52,138 bases of DNA from Clostridiales bacterium (GTDB lineage: Bacteria > Bacillota > Clostridia > Peptostreptococcales > Anaerovoracaceae). A program made the position numbers and the translations under genes. Shown piece by piece: positions 38,518-47,559 of the stretch. Positions within the stretch are counted from its first letter, which is position 1. Each line of letters begins with the position of its first letter. The notes under the pieces are model-generated. The model saw only the letters and a program-made list of their open reading frames with translations, was not told the origin of the DNA and made no database searches. The DNA lies in NCBI GenBank assembly GCA_009776955.1, contig WRMW01000015.1, positions 1-52,138 of the forward strand, in the 5' to 3' direction.

Positions 38518-39819
38518 TACAGAAAAACCATGGCCGAACTAAAAGAATGGAAAGCCAGCCGGCGCCGCAAACCGCTTGTGCTAAAGGGTGCAAGGCAGGT
38601 CGGCAAGACTTGGCTTATGAACGAATTTGCGAACGAGGAATATGATGACTCAATATATATCAGCTTTGACAAAGACGTCGAAGCCACAAAGATATTCGAT
38701 GAGACAAAAGACCCAAAGGTGATTTTGCAGCGGCTGTCTTTGATGCGTGGCAAGCCGATATCGCCTGGGAAAACGCTCATTATATTGGACGAGATCCAAG
38801 AGTGCCCAAACGCGCTCGGCAGCCTGAAATACTTCAACGAGGAAGCAAACGAACACCACGTCATCACTGCCGGCAGCCTGCTCGGCACCTACCTTGCAAA
38901 GCCGGCATCTTACCCTGTCGGCAAAGTGAATCTGCTAAACGTCCACCCGCTTACATTTGAGGAATATCTGGCAGCCTCCGACCCGGGCATGCACCAATAT
39001 TATCGCGAAATAAAAACGGCCAAGGACTACGTCTCGGCTTTTCACGGCCGGATGACAGAGCATTACAGGAAGTATCTTATCATCGGCGGCATGCCGGAGT
39101 GCGTGCAAAGCTGGGTGCAGCATGAGAACCCCGAAGAAGTTCATGCCATCCAAGGCGAGATTGTGTCGCTGTACGAAAACGACTTTTCCAAGCACAGCGG
39201 CAAGGTGAACAGCGGTCGGATATTGCAGGTGTTCCGTAGCATTGTTCCGCAGCTTGCAAAAGAGAACAGCGAAAAATTCATGTATGCCGCTATCGCAAAG
39301 AGCGCACGGGCCAAGGACTTTGAAGCCGCGATAGAGTGGCTTGTATCGAGTGGCATCGTCCGTCGCATCCAAAACATCGCAAAACCCGAATACCCCCTCC
39401 GCGCATACGAGATACTGAACCATTTCAAATTGTTCCTGTTGGACGTAGGCCTAATCAAGCACATGGCACAGCTATCCAACAAATCAATTCTGCTTGCCGA
39501 GTCGTTCCCGTTCAAGGGGCAGCTTGCCGAAAACTATGTCTTGCAGCAATTGTTCCCGCTCCTGGACTACCCGCCAAACTTCTACGCCTTTGCGCAAGAC
39601 CGCGAAATCGACTTCATGCTCCAGCACGGTGAAATGGTTGTCCCGGTCGAGGTGAAGTCCGGCGAGAGCAAAGCCGCCGTCAGCTTCAAAAGCTACATCA
39701 AGAAGCACGCCCCGAGCATGGCGGTCAGGCTCAGCACAAAGGAATACTTGGTGAATGGCGCCATAACAAACATCCCGCTGTACCTCGCCGGTAAAACCTT
39801 TGACCTGCTGAATACATAA
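38515..39819 (+). CDS. AAA-type ATPase with DUF4143 (C-terminal nuclease-like) domain
   Basis: 434 residues. The N-terminal P-loop ATPase has Walker A GARQVGKT (residues 25-32) and Walker B-like LIILDEIQE, then the GSLLGTYL and HPLTFEEYL motifs typical of the family. The C-terminal DUF4143 part has QLAENYVLQQL and a PD-(D/E)XK-like core (REIDFML and VPVEVKSG). The MYRKTMAELKEWK start matches family N-termini, so I prefer ATG 38515 over 38530. No ribosome-binding site is present; a TACTAT box (38505-38510) sits just before the ATG. The cellular role is unsettled; these genes are often multicopy and horizontally spread. Direct repeats flank it. Confidence 0.92.
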   Translation: MYRKTMAELKEWKASRRRKPLVLKGARQVGKTWLMNEFANEEYDDSIYISFDKDVEATKIFDETKDPKVILQRLSLMRGKPISPGKTLIILDEIQECPNALGSLKYFNEEANEHHVITAGSLLGTYLAKPASYPVGKVNLLNVHPLTFEEYLAASDPGMHQYYREIKTAKDYVSAFHGRMTEHYRKYLIIGGMPECVQSWVQHENPEEVHAIQGEIVSLYENDFSKHSGKVNSGRILQVFRSIVPQLAKENSEKFMYAAIAKSARAKDFEAAIEWLVSSGIVRRIQNIAKPEYPLRAYEILNHFKLFLLDVGLIKHMAQLSNKSILLAESFPFKGQLAENYVLQQLFPLLDYPPNFYAFAQDREIDFMLQHGEMVVPVEVKSGESKAAVSFKSYIKKHAPSMAVRLSTKEYLVNGAITNIPLYLAGKTFDLLNT

Positions 39820-39834
39820 TTAGTGTATAATCTT
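39820..39834 (+). promoter_or_regulatory. Right 15-bp direct repeat, containing the likely ppdK -10 box
   Basis: TTAGTGTATAATCTT begins on the base after the ATPase stop codon and is identical to 38402-38416. TATAAT (39826-39831) is 46 bases before the ppdK ATG and is the likely ppdK -10. The nearest -35 candidate (TTGACC, 39800-39805) is 20 bp away, which is long. Confidence 0.7.
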
Positions 39835-39877
39835 TGAGGAAACGAAAAGAGATTGGTTGAGAGAAAAGGAGAAGGAC

Positions 39878-42508
39878 ATGGCAGAAAAATTTGTATACCT
39901 ATTCAACGAGGGCGACGCCTCAATGCGCAACTTGCTAGGGGGCAAGGGCGCGAACCTTGCGGAGATGACAGGGCTTGGGATGCCCGTGCCGGAAGGGTTC
40001 ACCATCACAACAGAAGCCTGTACAAAGTATTACGAGGACGGAGCCAAGATATCCGACGGGATTCGCAAGGAGATTCTTGACTTCATATCCAAACTCGAAG
40101 GCATCACCGGCAAGAAGTTCGGCGATGCGGGCAACCCGCTTCTCGTGTCCGTGCGAAGCGGCTCGCGTGCGTCCATGCCCGGCATGATGGACACCATACT
40201 GAACCTGGGGCTGAACGACACGGTCGTGGAGAGCTTTGCGAAAAAGACCGGCAACCCGCGCTTCGCCTACGATTCATATCGTAGATTTATACAGATGTAT
40301 TCCGACGTCGTAATGGAGGTCGGAAAAGAGTATTTCAACAAGCTGATCGATGACCTCAAAGAGAAACGTGGCGTCAAGCTCGACACGGAGCTGACGGCTG
40401 AGGACTTGAAGGAGCTTGCGGATGAGTTTAAGGCCGAATACAAATCCAAGATAGGCCAAGATTTCCCGAGCGACCCTGTAGAGCAATTGTTCGGCGCGAT
40501 AGAAGCGGTGTTCCGCTCCTGGGACAATCCGCGCGCCGTCTATTATCGCCGCATGAACGATATCCCGTCCGACTGGGGCACGGCGGTCAATGTGCAGTCG
40601 ATGGTGTTCGGCAATATGGGCGACACTTCGGGCACGGGCGTCGCGTTTTCGCGTAATCCGTCCACCGGCGAGAAGAAGCTCTACGGCGAGTTTTTGATGA
40701 ACGCGCAAGGAGAGGATGTCGTGGCGGGCGTACGTACGCCTGAGCCGATAGACTTGCTGAAAGAGCATAACCCCGCGGTTTACGACCAGTTCGTGTCCAT
40801 CGTGGGCAAGCTTGAAAGCCATTACAAGGACATGCAGGACATGGAGTTCACCATCGAGGAAGGCAAGCTTTATATGCTCCAGACGCGTGGCGGCAAGCGT
40901 ACGGCGGCGGCGGCGCTGAAGATAGCCTGCGACCTCGTGGACGAGGGCATGATAGACCAAAAGAAAGCGGTCGCCATGATCGACCCCAAGCAGCTTGACG
41001 CGCTTCTTCACCCGCAGTTCGATGCGACGGCTCTAGCCGCCGCCAAGCCCATCGGGCGCGGTCTGCCGGCTTCGCCGGGCGCGGCTTGCGGGCAGGTGGT
41101 CTTTACGGCGGATGACGCTACTTCATGGACACGTGACGACGGCAAGGAAGTGATACTGGTTCGTTTGGAGACCACGCCCGAGGACATCGAGGGCATGAAT
41201 TACGCCAAGGGCATACTCACGGCTCGCGGCGGCATGACGAGCCATGCCGCAGTCGTGGCACGCGGAATGGGCAAGTGCTGCGTATGCGGCCTCGGCGACA
41301 TCAAGTTCGGGGCGGACGGCAAAAGCTTCGAGCTAGGCGGCAACACTTACCGCGAGGGCGATTTTATCTCGCTCGAAGGGTCATCGGGCCAGGTCTATGG
41401 GGAGGCCCTAAAGACGGTGCCGGCGTCCATAGGCGGCGAGTTCGAGCGCCTTATGGCTTGGGCCGACGAGTACCGCACTATGAAGGTCCGCACAAATGCC
41501 GACACGCCGCACGATGCGGCGCAGGCGATAAAATTCGGCGCCGAGGGCATAGGGCTCTGTCGCACCGAACATATGTTCTTTGAGGCAGACCGCATTTCCG
41601 CCGTGCGCGAAATGATACTTTCAAAGACAGAGGAACAGCGCAGGACGGCGCTCGACAAGCTTCTGCCGATACAGCGTGGGGACTTCGAGGGCATCTTCGA
41701 GGCGATGGGGGCGCGTCCCGTCACCATCCGTCTGCTCGACCCGCCCCTGCATGAGTTCCTGCCGTCCGACGAAGGGGACATCAAAGCGCTCGCCGCCGAC
41801 ATGAAGATTTCGGTCGAAGAGATCAACAATATCATAGCGTCCCTCCATGAGTTCAACCCCATGATGGGGCATCGCGGCTGCCGCCTCAACGTCACCTATC
41901 CTGAGATAGGCGAAATGCAGACGCAGGCCATTATCGAGGCCGCCATCAACGTGAAGAAAAAGCATCCCGAATGGGACCTCGTGCCGGAGATCATGGTGCC
42001 GCTTGTCGGCGAGGTCAAGGAGTTCCAATTCGTCAAAAAGACCATCAAAGAGACAGCCGACCGCCTTGTCAAGGAGAGCGGCATAGACCTCAAGTACCTT
42101 ATCGGCACGATGATCGAAATCCCCAGGGCTTGCCTTACGGCTGATGAGGTCGCCAAGGAAGCGGAGTTCTTCTCGTTCGGCACGAACGACTTGACGCAGA
42201 TGACCTTCGGCTTCAGCCGTGACGACGCCGGGTCGTTCCTTGAGTCTTACTACGGCGAGAAGATTTACGAAAACGACCCGTTCGCACGCCTCGATCAAGT
42301 AGGCATCGGCAAGCTTATGAAGATGGCGGTCGCGCTCGGCAAGGAGAGCCGGCCGAACCTCAAGCTCGGCATCTGCGGCGAGCACGGCGGTGACCCGTCA
42401 TCGGTCGAGTTCTGCTACAAGGTAGGGCTTGAGTATGTGTCTTGCTCGCCGTTCCGCGTGCCGATAGCCAGGCTTGCGGCGGCGCAGGCGGCGCTCAAAG
42501 ACGCCTAA
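39878..42508 (+). CDS. ppdK: Pyruvate phosphate dikinase
   Basis: 876 residues from the ATG at 39878, which follows AAAAGGAGAAGG. It interconverts pyruvate + ATP + Pi and PEP + AMP + PPi. Domains in order: ATP-grasp nucleotide-binding (NEGDASMRNLLGGKGANLAEM to about residue 340), the phosphohistidine swivel domain with GGMTSHAAVVARGMG, and the C-terminal PEP/pyruvate TIM barrel with GLCRTEHMFF, GTNDLTQMTFGFSRDD and ICGEHGGDPSS. Length is normal. In anaerobes it often runs toward pyruvate and ATP, using PPi. Confidence 0.98.
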   Translation: MAEKFVYLFNEGDASMRNLLGGKGANLAEMTGLGMPVPEGFTITTEACTKYYEDGAKISDGIRKEILDFISKLEGITGKKFGDAGNPLLVSVRSGSRASMPGMMDTILNLGLNDTVVESFAKKTGNPRFAYDSYRRFIQMYSDVVMEVGKEYFNKLIDDLKEKRGVKLDTELTAEDLKELADEFKAEYKSKIGQDFPSDPVEQLFGAIEAVFRSWDNPRAVYYRRMNDIPSDWGTAVNVQSMVFGNMGDTSGTGVAFSRNPSTGEKKLYGEFLMNAQGEDVVAGVRTPEPIDLLKEHNPAVYDQFVSIVGKLESHYKDMQDMEFTIEEGKLYMLQTRGGKRTAAAALKIACDLVDEGMIDQKKAVAMIDPKQLDALLHPQFDATALAAAKPIGRGLPASPGAACGQVVFTADDATSWTRDDGKEVILVRLETTPEDIEGMNYAKGILTARGGMTSHAAVVARGMGKCCVCGLGDIKFGADGKSFELGGNTYREGDFISLEGSSGQVYGEALKTVPASIGGEFERLMAWADEYRTMKVRTNADTPHDAAQAIKFGAEGIGLCRTEHMFFEADRISAVREMILSKTEEQRRTALDKLLPIQRGDFEGIFEAMGARPVTIRLLDPPLHEFLPSDEGDIKALAADMKISVEEINNIIASLHEFNPMMGHRGCRLNVTYPEIGEMQTQAIIEAAINVKKKHPEWDLVPEIMVPLVGEVKEFQFVKKTIKETADRLVKESGIDLKYLIGTMIEIPRACLTADEVAKEAEFFSFGTNDLTQMTFGFSRDDAGSFLESYYGEKIYENDPFARLDQVGIGKLMKMAVALGKESRPNLKLGICGEHGGDPSSVEFCYKVGLEYVSCSPFRVPIARLAAAQAALKDA

Positions 42509-42513
42509 CCCCT

Positions 42514-42547
42514 CACAAACAAAACGGGCGGCCGCAAGGCCGCCCGT
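42514..42547 (-). terminator. Intrinsic terminator of hisC
   Basis: A perfect 10-bp stem ACGGGCGGCC/GGCCGCCCGT with a 4-base loop (42524-42547). On the minus strand it is followed by TTTTGTTTG, as expected for the leftward hisC transcript. In the plus direction CACTTATC follows, so it is weaker there, though the hairpin may still protect the ppdK 3' end. Confidence 0.85.
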
Positions 42548-42574
42548 CACTTATCTCGGACCCTCCCGTACCCC

Positions 42575-43678
42575 TTACCTCAAAACCTCCTCGGTCATGT
42601 CGATAAAATACTGCATTTGTTCCGCCGTGCCCGTGCTTATGCGGAACCACGTCTGCCATTTCTCGCCCCACAAAACCCCTGGCCGTATTATCACGCCACG
42701 CTTCTGCAATTCCTCAAAAAGCCACTTTGAGTCAAGGCCTGTGTCCGTAAACACAAAATTCGTATACGACGGGAAGCTGACCCATCCCTTCGTTTCATAA
42801 TAGTCAAGCAGCATCTGTCGTGCCGTTGCGTTCTGCGCCGCGTACATATCGCGGTACTCCACGTCCTTCACCGCCCCGCGCGCCGCTGCGATTGCAAGCC
42901 TGTTTATCTTGAACGTAGGCCCGACCCCACGAAGCCGCGCCGCGATCTCCGGCGAAGTTATCGCATATCCGATACGCACGCCTGCGATGCCATAGGTCTT
43001 TGAGAACGAACGGAGCACAATCGTGTTCGGCCGCCTGCCCACGATTGCGATGCTGTCCTTGGGGAAATCTGGCGAGAAAGACGCCAGCTCATAGTACGCC
43101 TCGTCTATCACAAGCACCACATCCTCCGGCAGCTCCCTCACGATCCTGTCCACCTCCGCCTGGGAAGCGATATGCCCCGTCGGGTTGTTTGGGCTGCACA
43201 GGAAGAACATCTTGGTCTTTTCGTTCACTGACGCAAGCATGGCGTCTATGTCGAAGCCCATGCCTTTCAGCGGGACTTTGACCACCACGGCGCCGAGCAG
43301 CGAAGCCGATATGCGGTAGACGTCGAAAGTCGGGTCCGCAAGCACTATCTCGTCCCCCGTATTGATAAAGGTCAGGACGGCCTGCCAGAGCACCCCCTCG
43401 CCGCCCGATCCAAGCACAAGCTGCTCCTCATCGATGCCAAGTATTTCCGAAAGCTCACGCTGCAGATCGAAAGGATAGGACTCAGGGTAGAAATTGAGCT
43501 CGGCAAGCTCCGCCTTTATCGCCTCCACCGCCTTTGGCGACGGCCCTATCTGGTTCTCGTTCGACGCAAGCTTCTCGATCCTGTCAAGCCCGTACTCCCG
43601 GCGCACCGCCTCGATAGGCTTGCCCTGCACGTACGGCTTGAAGTCCGCCAGCTCGTTCCTGAAAATATTCTTTCCCAT
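42575..43678 (-). CDS. hisC: Histidinol-phosphate/aromatic aminotransferase-like (class II PLP enzyme)
   Basis: 367 residues from the ATG at 43678, chosen for its AAAAAGGAGAACG site. It is a fold-type I PLP aminotransferase with LASNENQIGPSP at the N-terminus, SPNNPTGHI, DEAYYE and the PLP lysine in RSFSKTYGIAGVRIGYA; FRISTG carries the substrate carboxylate-binding Arg. HisC converts imidazole-acetol phosphate to histidinol phosphate with glutamate. No other his gene is nearby. A stand-alone HisC of this kind could equally act on phenylalanine/tyrosine precursors. It is divergent from gdhA, which makes the amino donor. Confidence 0.88.
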   Translation of the reverse strand: MGKNIFRNELADFKPYVQGKPIEAVRREYGLDRIEKLASNENQIGPSPKAVEAIKAELAELNFYPESYPFDLQRELSEILGIDEEQLVLGSGGEGVLWQAVLTFINTGDEIVLADPTFDVYRISASLLGAVVVKVPLKGMGFDIDAMLASVNEKTKMFFLCSPNNPTGHIASQAEVDRIVRELPEDVVLVIDEAYYELASFSPDFPKDSIAIVGRRPNTIVLRSFSKTYGIAGVRIGYAITSPEIAARLRGVGPTFKINRLAIAAARGAVKDVEYRDMYAAQNATARQMLLDYYETKGWVSFPSYTNFVFTDTGLDSKWLFEELQKRGVIIRPGVLWGEKWQTWFRISTGTAEQMQYFIDMTEEVLR

Positions 43679-43711
43679 ATCGTTCTCCTTTTTCGCCCTA
43701 TTATACATCAT

Positions 43712-43740
43712 TTGACAACAGAATTGGTTTATGCTAACTT
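43712..43740 (+). promoter_or_regulatory. Promoter of gdhA
   Basis: Perfect TTGACA (43712-43717), 17-bp spacer, TAACTT (43735-43740). Predicted start is near 43747, about 100 bases before the gdhA ATG. A TATAAT on the minus strand lies just upstream (plus 43699-43704, reads ATTATA) and probably serves hisC. Confidence 0.65.
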
Positions 43741-43757
43741 CTATCACAAGATGAACA

Positions 43758-45177
<1,420 letters not shown>

Positions 45178-45190
45178 GGAGGAAGGTAAA

Positions 45191-45667
45191 ATGTCAAACA
45201 ACGTCATCGTCACATATGGAGACCCAATCATGTCGCCCGTGCTTATCCCTGTGGAGCACACATCTACGCCGTCCTGCATCTGCAAGCCATTTATGGTAGA
45301 AGGGACTCGCCACAATATCACCGCCATGTCCTTCGGGAGCCCTCACGGCGCTTTGTTCGTCGATGACCTCGAGGACGTGGATGTGCCGGGGCTGGGCGCT
45401 GCGCTAGGGACACACGCGCTGTTTCCGGAAGGCGCCAGCATCGTGTTCATCCAGGTGCTCGACAAGGAAAGCATCAAGGCGCGTCTTTGGCAACGGGGCG
45501 AGGGCGAGGCCGCGTTCACGCCCGAGGCCGCTTGCGTCGCCGGAACCACCTCAATAATATGCCAAAAGATATTCTCCGACAAAGTGAGCATATCCATGGG
45601 CGGAAACACCTACAATATGAGATGGGACAGAAGCGATGAGGTGGTGACCCTGACCGCCCCCGCATAG
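45191..45667 (+). CDS. Stand-alone C-terminal half of a diaminopimelate-epimerase-like protein
   Basis: 158 residues from the ATG at 45191 with AAGGAGG upstream. The sequence aligns by eye with only the second lobe of DapF: VTYGDP (for VDMGEP), FGSPHGALFVDDLEDVDV (for MGNPHAVxFVDD), LFPEGASIVFIQVLD and RLWQRGEGE. DapF works with two lobes, each giving a catalytic Cys. Here the first lobe is absent and the second-lobe CGTGAC region reads TPEAAC, so the catalytic Cys is Thr. No frameshifted first lobe lies upstream; gdhA does. It probably cannot epimerise alone. It may bind an amino acid, modulate Gdh or act as a dimer. Confidence 0.75.
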   Translation: MSNNVIVTYGDPIMSPVLIPVEHTSTPSCICKPFMVEGTRHNITAMSFGSPHGALFVDDLEDVDVPGLGAALGTHALFPEGASIVFIQVLDKESIKARLWQRGEGEAAFTPEAACVAGTTSIICQKIFSDKVSISMGGNTYNMRWDRSDEVVTLTAPA

Positions 45668-45794
45668 CCAAAACAAAAACGGGTTCTTCTTAGGTAGTTA
45701 GCCGTTCGAATTGCCCGTATCTGGATATGTCGTCAATGTAGCATTTCAGGCTGCAATTGTCAATTAAACATATCACAAATGGATAAAGTCGGAA

Positions 45795-45823
45795 TTGACA
45801 AGAAAACGATGGTGGTGTAGTAT
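45795..45823 (+). promoter_or_regulatory. Promoter of the candidate small RNA
   Basis: Perfect TTGACA (45795-45800), 17-bp spacer, TAGTAT (45818-45823). The same box pair and spacing form the tRNA-Ala promoter at 46461-46489. A palindrome GGTGTA-GTA-TACACC (45814-45828) covers the -10 box. Confidence 0.7.
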
Positions 45824-45829
45824 ACACCA

Positions 45830-45916
45830 TACAAAGGGCTTCGGCCTGTCGCCCGAACCGTACGCGGGGAGGGTGAAAATAAAAGCGAAACGTCGTGCCG
45901 TCTGCACGGCGTTTTT
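45830..45916 (+). ncRNA. Candidate small non-coding RNA (~87 nt)
   Basis: A strong promoter and an intrinsic terminator bracket about 87 bases with no open reading frame. The interval can form a GGGC-UUCG-GCCU hairpin (45836-45847), a CCG-UACG-CGG hairpin (45858-45867), a purine-rich single-stranded stretch (GGGGAGGGUGAAAAUAAAAG) and the terminator stem. Stable UUCG and UACG tetraloops are typical of structured RNAs. I do not recognise it as SRP RNA, 6S RNA, tmRNA or a known riboswitch class. Confidence 0.5.
45891..45916. terminator. Bidirectional intrinsic terminator
   Basis: Stem CGTCGTGC (45891-45898) with GCACGGCG (45904-45911) and a 5-base loop; TTTTT (45912-45916) follows on the plus strand. 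On the minus strand the stem is followed by TTTCGCTTTTATTTTC, so it can also end the toxin-like gene, whose stop codon is at 45915-45917. Confidence 0.8.
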
Positions 45917-46310
45917 ATAGCTCCAAAACTTCCGCCAGCTTTTTCTTTATGACCGCAAAATCCTCTTTGCTTGCCATGCCTATTTTCCGGCGCAGCCTTG
46001 CCGCATCTACCGCTTTTGCCTGTGACAAGAGCGCAACGCTTGTTTTGCCCGTATCTGCGTTGAATGGGTGGTAATACTTCCCCCGCTTTGTGGTGGTGGA
46101 CAACGGAACGGTAAAACAAAACCTATTCCCAAAGTTCCTCATAATTAGGACGGGGCGGACGAACCGCTCCCCTTTGCCATCTTCTTCAAACCCTATGTTT
46201 TCCCCAATGCTGCAAATCCAAATCTCACGCTTATAGAAGCCGACAGGCCGCTTGGCTGCATTGTGTATTCTCGCTTTGATTGGTGACCAGCTTGTGTAAT
46301 CTTTTTTCAT
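45915..46310 (-). CDS. MazF/PemK-like endoribonuclease toxin, no antitoxin seen
   Basis: 131 residues. After about 28 residues the PemK/MazF fold begins: REIWICSIGENIGFE, then RFVRPVLIMRNFGNRFCFTVPLSTT (the Arg-Pro-Val-Leu and Pro-Leu-(S/T)-(S/T) motifs) and LLSQAKAVDAARL. Such toxins cut mRNA at short motifs. The usual small antitoxin gene is absent: a tRNA gene lies upstream and a terminator downstream. No ribosome-binding site precedes the ATG; a TATACT box ends 7 bases before it. The longer N-terminus is unlike minimal MazF. Confidence 0.8.
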   Translation of the reverse strand: MKKDYTSWSPIKARIHNAAKRPVGFYKREIWICSIGENIGFEEDGKGERFVRPVLIMRNFGNRFCFTVPLSTTTKRGKYYHPFNADTGKTSVALLSQAKAVDAARLRRKIGMASKEDFAVIKKKLAEVLEL

Positions 46311-46316
46311 ATGGAC

Positions 46317-46322
46317 AGTATA
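46317..46322 (-). promoter_or_regulatory. -10 box of the toxin-like gene, leaderless spacing
   Basis: Minus-strand TATACT followed by six bases and then the ATG at 46310. There is no Shine-Dalgarno sequence and no convincing -35 box. Confidence 0.5.
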
Positions 46323-46369
46323 CCACGATTGTGATTATCGAAAATGGCAAAGCCAAACCTAAAAGACGT

Positions 46370-46445
46370 TGGTGGAGCTTAGGGGGATCGAACCCCTGAC
46401 CTTTTGACTGCCAGTCAAACGCTCTCCCAGCTGAGCTAAAGCCCC
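46370..46445 (-). tRNA. tRNA-Ala (anticodon GGC)
   Basis: A 76-base cloverleaf with encoded CCA. The acceptor stem GGGGCTT/AAGCTCC contains the G3-U70 pair that identifies alanine tRNAs. The D arm is GCTCAGCTGGGAGAGC, the anticodon stem-loop is TTTGA-CTGGCAG-TCAAA with anticodon GGC, and the T arm is CAGGGGTTCGATCCCCC. It reads GCC and GCU codons. Confidence 0.98.
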
Positions 46446-46460
46446 ACGTCAAGCCTCACT

Positions 46461-46489
46461 ATACTATCAAAGTGCTTTTCATTTGTCAA
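46461..46489 (-). promoter_or_regulatory. Promoter of tRNA-Ala
   Basis: Minus-strand TTGACA (plus 46484-46489), 17-bp spacer, TAGTAT (plus 46461-46466), ending 15 bases before the first tRNA base. Confidence 0.8.
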
Positions 46490-46543
46490 AAATGTTACAA
46501 TGCAGACAATGATTATTTGCACACGACTCGAAAGGGGGACTGA

Positions 46544-47149
46544 ATGGACAGGGACGCCGTCAAAAAAGGACTGAAAGAAGCCATATACCAACGCCGCAGC
46601 ACCAGGGCGTATCTCGATAAACCCGTGCCAGAGGAAATAATAGAAGAGATACTTGATGCAGGGCGCCACGCCCCGAGCGCATCCAACAAGCAGAGGTCGC
46701 ACTTTTTTGTGATTACAAACCCGGAAAAACTGGCCGAGCTTAGGGAAGTGATGACAGGCGTGCTGGCCGCCATGCCCGAGCAAGAGGGCATGTCGCCGGT
46801 GATAATCTCCTTGATACAGCGTGCCAAAGCAGGCCCTGTCGATGTCACTTACGGCGCCCCTGCCCTGATAGTCACCACAAACATAATGGGCGGGCCCAAC
46901 GGCTTGTCGGACACGGCATGCGCGCTCCAGAATATGATGCTTACGGCGTCTGCCCTCGGTATGGGCAATTGCTGGATCAACCAATTTCTCTCGCTAAGGG
47001 ATGCGCCGCCGCTCCGGAAGTTTTTCGAGGGCCTGGGAGTCCCCGACGACCAAGAGGTCTGCGGGTCGCTTGCGCTCGGATACGCAGCCGGTCCCATCGA
47101 ACCCGCGCCGCTTCCGCGCACGGGCAATCCCGTGACATATATAAGGTAG
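46544..47149 (+). CDS. Nitroreductase-family flavoprotein
   Basis: 201 residues from an ATG with AAAGGGGGA upstream. The FMN-binding start RRSTRAYLDKPVPEEIIEEI and HAPSASNKQ are typical of the family, as are ALQNMMLTASALGMGNCW and LALGY. These enzymes reduce nitro groups, quinones or flavins with NAD(P)H in the cytoplasm; the physiological substrate cannot be inferred. The next gene begins 29 bases later. Confidence 0.92.
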   Translation: MDRDAVKKGLKEAIYQRRSTRAYLDKPVPEEIIEEILDAGRHAPSASNKQRSHFFVITNPEKLAELREVMTGVLAAMPEQEGMSPVIISLIQRAKAGPVDVTYGAPALIVTTNIMGGPNGLSDTACALQNMMLTASALGMGNCWINQFLSLRDAPPLRKFFEGLGVPDDQEVCGSLALGYAAGPIEPAPLPRTGNPVTYIR

Positions 47150-47178
47150 AAAAAAAGGGTAGGGCAAGGGGCACAGAC

Positions 47179-47559
47179 ATGGCGCTGCACGAATCCGGCG
47201 AAAACTATCTCGAAACGATACTCGTCCTGAAAGAGCGAAATGGAAGGGTGCGTTCGGTCGACATAGCGGCAGAGCTCGAGTTTTCGAAGCCGAGCGTCAG
47301 CAGAGCCATAGGCATCCTGAAAAGAGAAGGGCTTGTTGAAGTCGATGATGGAGGGTGGATTGAATTGACCGAAGCAGGCGAGAGCCGTGCCGCCGCCGTC
47401 TTTGACAGGCATAACGTGATAGCAGGCTACCTGAGCAAGGTGCTTGGCGTAGATGAAAAAACTGCGGAGGAGGATGCCTGCCGCATTGAGCACATAATAA
47501 GCGAAAGAACGTTTGAGAGGATGAAGGAAGGGTTTTCTGCAAGTGGGCATAGTGAATGA
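47179..47559 (+). CDS. DtxR/MntR-family metal-dependent regulator (short form)
   Basis: 126 residues from the ATG at 47179, which has an AAGGGGC site. The N-terminal winged helix-turn-helix is HESGENYLETILVL to LVEVDDGGWIELT. The dimerisation helices carry the metal-ligand pattern CRIEH (Cys-x-x-Glu-His, as in DtxR Cys102/Glu105/His106). The C-terminal SH3-like domain is absent, as in MntR-size members. It likely senses Fe(II) or Mn(II) and represses transport or redox genes. It overlaps the nadE start by 17 bases, so the two are translationally linked. Confidence 0.88.
   Translation: MALHESGENYLETILVLKERNGRVRSVDIAAELEFSKPSVSRAIGILKREGLVEVDDGGWIELTEAGESRAAAVFDRHNVIAGYLSKVLGVDEKTAEEDACRIEHIISERTFERMKEGFSASGHSE

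Noticed and set aside
39857..39877. Earlier start for ppdK (MREKEKD...)
   Set aside because: The extra residues are encoded by the ribosome-binding site region; ATG 39878 has the proper spacing and family N-terminus.
46918..47178. Longer N-terminus for the DtxR-like regulator
   Set aside because: It is inside the nitroreductase gene in another frame; family N-termini match MALHESGENYLETI at 47179.
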